Of a DNA stretch of 64,000 nucleotides, positions 56,820-64,000 are shown piece by piece. Position 1 is the first letter of the stretch, and the number at the start of each line of letters is the position of its first letter. Both the position numbers and the translations under genes were made by a program. The notes beneath the pieces were generated by a model. That model ran no database searches, was not told the DNA's origin, and saw nothing but the letters and a program-made list of their open reading frames with translations. The stretch comes from Acheta domesticus (Eukaryota > Arthropoda > Insecta > Orthoptera > Gryllidae): contig JAHLJT010000631.1 of assembly GCA_031308135.1 (NCBI GenBank), forward strand, positions 33,775,522 through 33,839,521, written 5' to 3'.

Positions 56820-57610
56820 GGCGTGTTTGGTGGAGCGAACGCGCGATTGGCGAGCGAACGCGCGTTTGGAGAGCGAACGCAGCGATTGGCGAGCGAACGC
56901 GCGTTTGGAGAACGAACGCGCGTTTGGCGAGCGAACGCGCGTTTGGCGAGCGAACGCGCGTTTGGCGAGCGAACGCGCGTTGGCGAGCGAACGCGCGATT
57001 GGCGAGCGAACGCGCGTTTGGCGAGCGAACGCGCGTTTGGCGAGCGAACGCGCGTTTGGCGAGCGAACGCGCGATTGGCGAGCGAACGCGCGTTTGGCGA
57101 GCGAACGCGCGTTTGGCGAGCGAACGCGCGTTTGGCGAGCGAACGCGCGTTTGGCGAGCGAACGCGCGATTGGCGAGCGAACGCGCGATTGGCGAGCGAA
57201 CGCGCGTTTGGCGAGCGAACGCGCGTTTGGCGAGCGAACGCGCGTTTGGAGAGCGAACGCGCGTTTGGAGAGCAGAACGCGCGTTTGGAGAGCGAACGCG
57301 CGTTTGGAGAGCGAACGCGCGTTTGGAGAGCGAACGCGCGTTGGAGAGCGAACGCGCGTTTGGAGAGCGAACGCGCGTTTGGAGAGCGAACGCGCGTTTG
57401 GAGAGCGAACGCGCGTTTGGAGAGCGAACGCGCGTTTGGAGAGCGAACGCGCGTATGGAGAAGGCGAACGCGCGTTTGGAGAGCGAACGCGCGTTTGGAG
57501 AGCGAACGCGCGTTTGGAGAGCGAACGCGCGTTTTGGAGAGCGAACGCGCGTTTGGAGAGCGAACGTGTGTTTGGCGAGCCGAACGGCGCGTTTGGCGAG
57601 CGAACAGTGC
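56820..57610 (+). repeat. 19-bp CGCG minisatellite
   Basis: About 41 tandem units of GCGAGCGAACGCGCGTTTG. The left half uses GGCGAGCG and the right half (from about 57247) GGAGAGCG, with an abrupt change. Occasional single-base losses occur. No unit contains a stop in any frame, so frames of 260-320 codons are open on both strands at once. They are artefacts: 19 is not a multiple of three and the translations cycle through all phases. Confidence 0.95.
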
Positions 57611-57614
57611 ATAC

Positions 57615-58300
57615 AATCATTTATTTAATGTAAAAAAAAACAGGAAATTAAGTGAACCTAAGGGAGAAGTTGTACATCAGCAATTTTTCTTGAACTCCGT
57701 AATCTCTACCACGCTCTGTGTTACTATATTTGTGTGGTTGAATAATGAATTGATAATGAATGATCAAATAATTCATAATAAATTCACAATTAAATAATCA
57801 TTTCTTCATAAATACCAATTACGAAAAGTAATAAATTATTCAATTCTTTCAAAATACCCTTCAAGTTTCTTGGCTTCAAATTTTTATTTTATATTACTCA
57901 TTACGAGCGGGTTTCACACAAATAAGAATATATTCCATACAGTTTTACTTGTTCATTTCCGTTTTAAGAGAAAATTCAATAAAACAATTAAAAAACTGGT
58001 AGTTTATCGCATCTTTACTGCCAAATGTTATAACCTCACTCAGTTCTATGCACTGTGTTGGTGTTTTCCTGCGGCAGAGAACGCCTAATGTTGTATAACA
58101 AGTGAAGGAGTAGAAATGTGGTCCGAGAAACTCGCTCGCCGACCGACTCGAGCGAGGAACTCTTTCGCGTCCGCAGAGGCGAACGAGGAAACTCTTTCAA
58201 GTGTGTGGGGGATCCATAAGAGTCCCTTGTTTCGATTTTCCACATTTCTCGCCGCACATTTCTGGAAACACATTCCTCGGTGTAGTCTGTTGCGGGCCTA
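57615..58300. other. AT-rich interior of the hAT-like element
   Basis: AT-rich up to 58080, then mixed. No open frame of note and no transposase motif. Not found in what can be seen of copy 2. Confidence 0.5.
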
Positions 58301-58309
58301 AGAGCTGCC

Positions 58310-58500
58310 AGAACTGCGCCGTTGCCGTAGGCAGTTTCCGGAGGTCAGCGTTTCGACCCATGGGCGTCTCCGTTCGGCAGAGGATAACGCACTCGACCTA
58401 TATACTCCAGGCTATTAATTTCTTTTCGCAGTGAGTAGAATTGAAATATGAGAGAAGGATGTTTGACCGTAGGCCCCAACAAACGCTTTGCCGAATGTGT
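58310..58500 (+). repeat. direct module shared with copy 2 (61553-61745)
   Basis: Contains GCCGTAGGCAGTTTCCGGAGG, CACTCGACCTATATACTCCA and CAACAAACGCTTTGCCGAATG, repeated at 61553-61745 with few differences. Confidence 0.85.
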
Positions 58501-58700
58501 ACTGACACGCAACACTCACCGTGCTGGATACTCGGTATTAACATGAAATTTTACCAGCTGGTTCAGCACCTTTCAAAACCCCTACGTACTAATTTGTATG
58601 TGCTATGGAGCATTGCAAGTAGTGTTTTTGCGACAATAAGTATTGAGATCTTTCGTGACCTCACCGCCTGTGGAAGAGAGGAAATCGCTGAAACGCGCTG
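58500..58700 (+). repeat. internal inverted module, arm 1
   Basis: ACGCAACACTCACCGTGCTGG, ATGAAATTTTACCAGCTGG and CTATGGAG words recur in reverse orientation at 59270-59480. About 570 bases of AT-rich DNA separate the arms. Confidence 0.82.
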
Positions 58701-58704
58701 GATC

Positions 58705-59265
58705 TGCGACCGTTACTCACACGCCGGCCGCCGCTAATCTGTCCGCAGGGTCTCAGCTGCCTCAGAGGGCAGGAGGGGTGACAAAAACGAGTGGTTTACA
58801 TTGCAGGTTCAGAAGGACGAATAGGACTAGAACACATTCAGGAGTAAATAGTGTAATTATTAAATGCATACTAACATTATTTATACATATGTATGATAGG
58901 ATTTAAGGATTAAAAAATTAGACAAGGCTTATTAAGTACAAGTAATAAATACGGTAAATAAATAAATGTACAACACATCAGTAAGTAAATAAAAATTAAT
59001 TAAAAAAGATACAATGAAGAGTAAGTATATAAAAATCAATTAAAAAAAGATACAATAAAGAGTAAGTAAATAAAAATAATAATATTTATATAAAAATAAT
59101 AAGTTCCACTCATGGCTAACGCACAAAATTTACACAATAATGGTATTGAACAAAAAAATGTTCGTGCGCTTACTATACACTACAAAGAACGTGTGTCATC
59201 AAACAGCGATGGCCTTTGCCATCATTCTTGAAAGAACACGCGTGGAAATCTGACACCGGTTGATA
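58705..59265. other. AT-rich spacer between inverted modules
   Basis: AAATAAA-rich with near-duplicate pieces TAAAAATCAATTAAAAAAGAT and AAGAGTAAGTATATAAAA around 58985-59075. No gene. Confidence 0.5.
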
Positions 59266-59269
59266 AAGA

Positions 59270-59480
59270 CGGCCGCGTAACGTTCCTGGCGCCGCCGAAG
59301 GCAACGGCTCGCCCGCTGCGGAAGCGCGGAGGTCACGAAAGGTCCTGATACAAAATGCCTATAAAACACTATTTCTAATTACTCCATAGCGCTTAAAAAT
59401 TTGTTTGTAGGGGTTTGAAAAGTGCTGAACAAGCTGGTAAAATTTCATGACAATCCTAGTATCCAGCACGGTGAGTGTTG
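59270..59480 (-). repeat. internal inverted module, arm 2
   Basis: Reverse-oriented counterpart of 58500-58700, more diverged at its far end. Confidence 0.82.
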
Positions 59481-59483
59481 CGT

Positions 59484-59540
59484 GTGAGAGAGAGAGAGAG
59501 AAGAAAGAAAGAGAAGAGGAGAAAGAAATCGAAAGAGAAC

Positions 59541-59571
<31 letters not shown>

Positions 59572-59578
59572 CGTGTGT
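59484..59578. repeat. GA-rich microsatellite
   Basis: (GA)n grading into GAAA/GAGAAA units. The equivalent tract in copy 2 is at 61746-61820. Confidence 0.9.
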
Positions 59579-59654
59579 ATATAGCGCGAGAGTGTATAGA
59601 GCGTGAGTCTATTGCGCATGAGTGTGTAGCGCGCGTGTGATTCGTGCAAGCGTT

Positions 59655-60215
59655 GTGTTGGGCGCGCGCGTTTGTTGGGGCGCGCGCGGTTGTTGGGCGC
59701 GCGCGTTTGTTGGGCGCGCGCGTTTGTTGGGCGCGCGCGTTTGTTGGGCGCGCGCGTTTGTTCGGTCGCGCGCGTTTGTTCGGCGCGCGCGTTTGTTCGG
59801 CGCGCGCGTTCGTTCGGCGCGCGCGTTCGTTCGGCGCGCGCGTTCGTTCGGCGCGCGCGTTCGTTCGGCGCGCGCGTTCGTTCGGCGCGCGCGCGTTTCG
59901 TTCGGCGCGCGCGTTAGTTCGGCGCGCGGCGTTCGTTCGGCGCGCGCGTTCGTTCGGCGCGCGCGTTCGTTCGGCGCGCGCGTTCGTTCGGCGCGCGCGT
60001 TCGTTCGGCGCGCGCGTTCGTTCGGCGCGCGCGTTCGTTCGGCGCGCGCGTTCGTTCGGCGCGCGCGTTCGTTCGGCGGCGCGCGTTCGTTCGTCGCGCG
60101 CGTTCGTTCGGCGCGCGCGTTGTCGTTCGGCGCGCGCGTTCGTTCGGCGCGCGCGTTCGTTCGGCGCGCGCGTTCGTTCGGCGCGCGCGTTCGTTCGGCG
60201 CGCGTGTTCGTGGGC
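59655..60215 (+). repeat. 17-bp CGCG minisatellite
   Basis: About 33 tandem units of TTCGTTCGGCGCGCGCG. The left units read TTTGTTGGGCGCGCGCG, then TTTGTTCGG, then TTCGTTCGG, a directional series. Units have no stops in several frames, giving spurious frames of 190-330 codons on both strands. 60215-60430 continues as decayed GCGCGCG/GTTTG repeats. Confidence 0.95.
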
Positions 60216-60437
60216 GTGCTCGTGTGTGGGCGCGCAGCGTTTGGTGCGCGCGCGTTTGACTCGCACGCGTTTGGCGCGCATGTATTTGGGGGCGCGTATT
60301 TGGCGCGCGTGTGTGGGCGCGCGCGTGGGTTTGCCGCGAGCGAGTGTGTGGCACGCGTTTGTGGCGCACACGGTTTGTGGCGCGCGCGCGTTTGTGGCGC
60401 GTGTGTGGGGCACGCGTGTGTGGGGCAATTTCCATTG

Positions 60438-60598
60438 AAAATACCGGTATAATACCGGTAAGACCTTTATGGACGTCCATACCGGTATAGACGTCCTATA
60501 AAGGTATTTTAACCGGTATAAAAGAATAAAGGTATTTATATACCGGTATGAAAAAAATACCGGTATTTTACCGGTATTTTTAACCGGTATTCAATACC
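60438..60598. repeat. ATACCGGTAT palindrome cluster (right subterminal)
   Basis: Seven or more TACCGGTA-type words plus GACGTC, mirroring the left cluster. Confidence 0.88.
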
Positions 60599-60610
60599 TT
60601 TTCGGTCCTG

Positions 60611-60722
60611 GTTGAAACAGTGGCCGCAGTATCGTATTTGTGGAGATGGGAAGCATAGGTGATATTGGTGGGGGGGTATGGTGATGGTCGTGGCCGCTGT
60701 GTGTGGAAACGGTGGCTGCAAG
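60611..60722 (+). repeat. resumption of the 83-91 bp minisatellite
   Basis: Starts with the right target duplication GTTGAAAC (60611-60618) and contains one full unit and the start of another. It ends at GGCTGCAAG, where copy 2 begins. Confidence 0.9.
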
Positions 60723-60969
60723 CAGGGACTGAATACCGAAATAATAGGCGGTAAAGTATTATACCGGTATAGAAATACGTTTACCTCTATTATACCTTTA
60801 TTCAAAATACCTTAAAAAAATACCGTGTATAAGACGTCAAATACCGGTATTTTTAGAGGTATTTTACTCTTATTCGACGTCTATACCGGTAAAATACCTC
60901 TATTTAGTGAAAATACTGTATTTCAGTATAATCATACACGTTTCGGAGGGGAAAACATTCTGATTTTTA

Positions 60970-61110
60970 CGCTGAGATGGCTCAGAGGAACATTATGGAC
61001 TCCGCAGAGTTTCTGACCGGGGAGCCCTAGGGTTCGAGTCTCAACGTTGGCATATTTCGTCACCAGACATTCAACCTAAGTCGAGTTCTGTTGTTGGTTG
61101 AGAACGAATT
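60970..61110 (+). mobile_element. SINE head inside copy 2
   Basis: Same insert as at 56655-56800, with small indels. Confidence 0.65.
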
Positions 61111-61138
61111 ATTATAATACTCTGGGCATGCGAAGGCA

Positions 61139-61405
61139 GGTTTGGGGGAGCGAACGCACGTGTGGGGCTGCGAACGCGCGTTTGGGGGAGTGAACGCGCG
61201 TTTGGGGAGCGAACGCGCGTGTGGGGAGCGGACGCGCGTTTGGGGAGCGAACGCGGGATTGGGGAGCGAACGCGCTTTTGGGGAACAAACGCGCGTTTGG
61301 GGAGCGAACTCGGGATTGGGGAGAGGAACGCGCGTTGGGGAGCGAACGCGCGTTTGGGGAGCGAACGTGCGTTTGGGGAGCGAAAGCGCGTTTGCGGAGC
61401 GTGCG
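61139..61405 (+). repeat. 19-bp CGCG minisatellite in copy 2
   Basis: About 14 units of GCGAACGCGCGTTTGGGGA, a third subtype (GGGGAGCG) distinct from both subtypes in copy 1. Confidence 0.92.
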
Positions 61406-61869
61406 TGGTCGGGCCTGCGGCCTCTGCCAGGATATAACCTTCGACATCTGTTGTGAAAGAACGAAGGCGATAGAAATCTGACATCGGTTCATAAGACTTC
61501 ATGCAACGTTCCTTGGCGCATTCCGATTCTCGGAATCAGTTTCCCTTTGTAAGAGCTGCGCCGTTGCGTAGGCAGTTTCCGGAGGTCAGCGATTCGACCC
61601 ATGAGCGTCTCCGGTTCGGCAGAGGATAACGCACTCGACCTATATACTCCATGCTATTAATTTCTTTTCGCAGTGAGAAAAATTGAAATATGAGAGAAGG
61701 ATGTTTGACCTTAGACCCCAACAAACGCTTTGCCGAATGTGTACAGTGAGAGAGAGTGTGTGGGAGAGTGTACAGAGAGAGAAAGAAAGAAATCGAAAGA
61801 CAGAAAGAGAAAGAAAGAGCGTGTGTATATAGCGCATGAGTGTATAGAGCGTGAGTGTATAGCACGACT

Positions 61870-62065
61870 GTGTTAGGCGAACGCGTTTGTTCGGCGCGCG
61901 CGTTTGTTCGGCGTGCGCGTTTGATCGGCGCGCGCGTTTGTTCGCGCTCCCGTTTGTTCGCGCGCGCGTTTGTTCCGCGCGCGCAATTGTTCGGCGGGCG
62001 CGTTTGTTCGCGCTCACGTTTGTACGGCGCGCGCGTTTGGTCGGCGCGCGCGTTTGTTCGCGCGC
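61870..62065 (+). repeat. 17-bp-type CGCG minisatellite in copy 2, cut by the gap
   Basis: Units of TTTGTTCGGCGCGCGCG with frequent length changes, ending where the Ns begin. Confidence 0.9.
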
Positions 62066-63065
62066 NNNNNNNNNNNNNNNNNNNNNNNNNNNNNNNNNNN
62101 NNNNNNNNNNNNNNNNNNNNNNNNNNNNNNNNNNNNNNNNNNNNNNNNNNNNNNNNNNNNNNNNNNNNNNNNNNNNNNNNNNNNNNNNNNNNNNNNNNNN
62201 NNNNNNNNNNNNNNNNNNNNNNNNNNNNNNNNNNNNNNNNNNNNNNNNNNNNNNNNNNNNNNNNNNNNNNNNNNNNNNNNNNNNNNNNNNNNNNNNNNNN
62301 NNNNNNNNNNNNNNNNNNNNNNNNNNNNNNNNNNNNNNNNNNNNNNNNNNNNNNNNNNNNNNNNNNNNNNNNNNNNNNNNNNNNNNNNNNNNNNNNNNNN
62401 NNNNNNNNNNNNNNNNNNNNNNNNNNNNNNNNNNNNNNNNNNNNNNNNNNNNNNNNNNNNNNNNNNNNNNNNNNNNNNNNNNNNNNNNNNNNNNNNNNNN
62501 NNNNNNNNNNNNNNNNNNNNNNNNNNNNNNNNNNNNNNNNNNNNNNNNNNNNNNNNNNNNNNNNNNNNNNNNNNNNNNNNNNNNNNNNNNNNNNNNNNNN
62601 NNNNNNNNNNNNNNNNNNNNNNNNNNNNNNNNNNNNNNNNNNNNNNNNNNNNNNNNNNNNNNNNNNNNNNNNNNNNNNNNNNNNNNNNNNNNNNNNNNNN
62701 NNNNNNNNNNNNNNNNNNNNNNNNNNNNNNNNNNNNNNNNNNNNNNNNNNNNNNNNNNNNNNNNNNNNNNNNNNNNNNNNNNNNNNNNNNNNNNNNNNNN
62801 NNNNNNNNNNNNNNNNNNNNNNNNNNNNNNNNNNNNNNNNNNNNNNNNNNNNNNNNNNNNNNNNNNNNNNNNNNNNNNNNNNNNNNNNNNNNNNNNNNNN
62901 NNNNNNNNNNNNNNNNNNNNNNNNNNNNNNNNNNNNNNNNNNNNNNNNNNNNNNNNNNNNNNNNNNNNNNNNNNNNNNNNNNNNNNNNNNNNNNNNNNNN
63001 NNNNNNNNNNNNNNNNNNNNNNNNNNNNNNNNNNNNNNNNNNNNNNNNNNNNNNNNNNNNNNNNN
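62066..63065. other. assembly gap (1,000 N)
   Basis: Exactly 1,000 N, the look of a gap of assigned size. It starts inside the CGCG array and ends inside the duplicated LINE. Frames crossing it are meaningless. Confidence 0.99.
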
Positions 63066-63545
63066 CGCTTTGAAACAAGATGGCACGGAACGAAAGGAAA
63101 CGAAAGAGGTGAAAAAAATTGTGCCAGGGAGAGGCTCATGAGAGCTGGCAAAGGCGCTGGGACAATGAAGAAACAGGAAGGTGGACACATAAAAATCCCA
63201 GAATTAAATAAATGGATGGACAGGACACAAGCGGCAGCTGAGCTCTATGTAACACAGGCAATGAGTGGACACGGTAATTTTAATTATTATCTACACCGCT
63301 TCGGACACCGCCAGGATGCGAGGTGCAGATACTGCCAAAATCAGAGAGATGATGCAGAGCATACCCTTTTTGAGTGCGAGACCTGGAAAAGTGAAAAGGA
63401 AACTCTAGAGTCTAAGTTAGGAAAGCCAATTTTTACACTGAAACAAGGGTCTCAAATTCTCGAAAATGAAACGAAAGGTCGCAAATGAAGAATATATATT
63501 CACGATATGACAAAAAAAGGAGAAGACGAAAGAAATGACAAGTGA
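63066..63545 (+). pseudogene. R1-like LINE pol C-terminus, copy 2 (frameshifted)
   Basis: The same region as 39083-39565, but broken by several single-base changes, for example before GTGCCAGGGAGAGG at 63121 and at ACATAAAAATCCC near 63186. The Cys/His cluster CRYCQNQRDDAEHTLFEC is intact. The 3' UTR and A-rich tail follow to about 63753. Confidence 0.85.
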
Positions 63546-64000
63546 AGTTACAAAATGGTGAAGAGCTGCAGCTAAGACGCCTCCCCCTGCGAAGTAATGC
63601 CTAACGGCGGTTCCGCAGAGGGAGGATGGTCTGAACAGGGTGGCGGTTTTAGTGGGTAAACCGGCTGGGACTCCCACACTACCACGAAGTTAAATCGTGG
63701 TGCCTATAAAAGGTTTCCGCATCCCATAAACAAAAAAAAAGAAAAGAAAAAAATTCTCTGGTCATGACTTCTATAACTCACATTTTCAAGATTCTTATTA
63801 TGATAACGGTATCTACGCGTGTGACCATACCAATGATTTTATCAGTATGTCATAATGACGTCGTCCAGCGGGTCCACGTCCTGACGGGGCGCTGCAGTGC
63901 TTCCATTCCCTTACTCTCCATTTTGTCACAAAAATCTGTTATCGCCTCATTGTCTTCAGTGGCCTTCTCTAAATGCTTAACGCGCACCCATGTTTATCGT
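63066..64000 (+). repeat. segmental duplication, copy 2
   Basis: Matches 39,083-40,021 through the LINE end and about 245 bases of flanking DNA, continuing to the right edge. Differences are mainly single-base indels, many in short homopolymers. Confidence 0.9.

Larger units (their letters stand above)
56361..60610. mobile_element. 4.25-kb non-autonomous hAT-like element, copy 1
   Basis: Left end CAGGGACTGAATACCG (56361) and right end, read in reverse, CAGGACCGAAAAGG (60610) share a CAGG-AC-GAA pattern. Perfect 8-base duplications flank it. Deleting the element rebuilds a normal minisatellite unit (…GTGTGTTGAAAC then AGTGGCCGCAGTATCG…), which fixes both borders. Interior order: ATACCGGTAT palindrome cluster, SINE head (56655-56800), 19-bp CGCG minisatellite (56820-57610), AT-rich stretch, GC-moderate module, two inverted modules (about 58480-58700 and 59270-59480), GA-rich tract, 17-bp CGCG minisatellite (59655-60215), decayed CGCG repeats, second palindrome cluster. 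No transposase or other recognisable protein is encoded, so movement would need an enzyme supplied elsewhere. Confidence 0.8.
60723..62065. mobile_element. hAT-like element, copy 2 (left part; runs into the gap)
   Basis: Begins CAGGGACTGAATACCG at 60723 and repeats the plan of copy 1 in shorter form. It has a palindrome cluster (60735-60930), a SINE head with A box 60978-60988 and B box 61031-61041, a CGCG minisatellite (61139-61405), a module like 59210-59300 of copy 1 (61430-61540), the direct module 61553-61745, a GA-rich tract, and the start of the 17-bp-type array (61870-62065). The N gap follows. Its right end is not visible. A target duplication of GCTGCAAG (60715-60722) is predicted. 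Confidence 0.75.

Noticed and set aside
56820..57610. CRISPR-like array of short repeats
   Set aside because: There are no unique spacers; units are contiguous copies of one 19-bp sequence, and the context is eukaryotic.
56745..57797. Six overlapping frames of 260-324 codons giving Arg/Ser/Ala repeats
   Set aside because: The 19-bp unit has no stop in any phase, so all frames are open by construction.
59655..60215. Telomeric or subtelomeric repeat
   Set aside because: Units do not resemble TTAGG-type arthropod telomere repeats and lie inside a bounded mobile element.
59445..60480. Arg/Ala/Thr-rich frames up to 327 codons
   Set aside because: Product of the stop-free 17-bp CGCG repeat on both strands.
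61536..63488. Frames of 350-550 codons spanning the gap
   Set aside because: More than half of each is N; they do not represent sequence.

Overview
The window looks like repeat-rich nuclear DNA of an arthropod, probably an insect with a large genome. This rests on the kinds of mobile elements present: I-superfamily and R1-like LINEs, a Tc1-like transposase, a Gypsy-type LTR element, tRNA-derived SINEs and hAT-like elements. No species can be named from the sequence alone. I could not support any intact, single-copy host protein-coding gene. Almost all long open frames lie in GC-rich islands or in stop-free tandem repeats.

Layout. 1-1012 is the 3' end of an I-superfamily LINE, followed by a reversed tRNA-derived SINE. 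A decayed Tc1-like transposase lies at 2638-3550 and a second SINE type at 5654-5893. From about 6.5 to 22.7 kb, and again from 28 to 38.7 kb, AT-rich DNA alternates with about nineteen short CpG-rich islands that hold no recognisable exon. One island (33.5 kb) carries a well-spaced TATA box and CAGT initiator. Between them, 23-33 kb holds SINEs, a cluster of palindromic motifs and a large family of diverged subrepeats bounded by possible terminal inverted repeats. 38.9-41.6 kb carries an R1-like LINE 3' end and a LINE ORF1 relic. 42,509-44,202 is a terminal-inverted-repeat element with a TA target duplication; it is filled with TTAATGTAC-type motifs and nested tRNA-like sequences.

45,611-50,810 is a Gypsy-type LTR retrotransposon on the minus strand. 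Its LTRs are nearly identical, yet its interior is defective: it has a gag-to-RT deletion, a frameshift, a YVND in place of the usual YxDD, and a nonsense codon. A second, partial LTR-like stretch follows, then two short MITE or LINE fragments.

The most unusual part is 54.6-63 kb. An array of 83-91 bp minisatellite units is interrupted by a 4,250-bp element (56,361-60,610). The element has CAGG-type ends and a perfect 8-bp target duplication, GTTGAAAC; removing it restores a normal repeat unit. This non-autonomous, hAT-like element carries ATACCGGTAT palindrome clusters at both ends, a SINE head, a 19-bp CGCG minisatellite, inverted internal modules and a 17-bp CGCG minisatellite. A second copy begins at 60,723 and runs into a gap of exactly 1,000 N. 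Beyond the gap, 63,066-64,000 repeats 39,083-40,021, including DNA outside the LINE, with many single-base indels. This indicates a recent segmental duplication or an assembly artefact.
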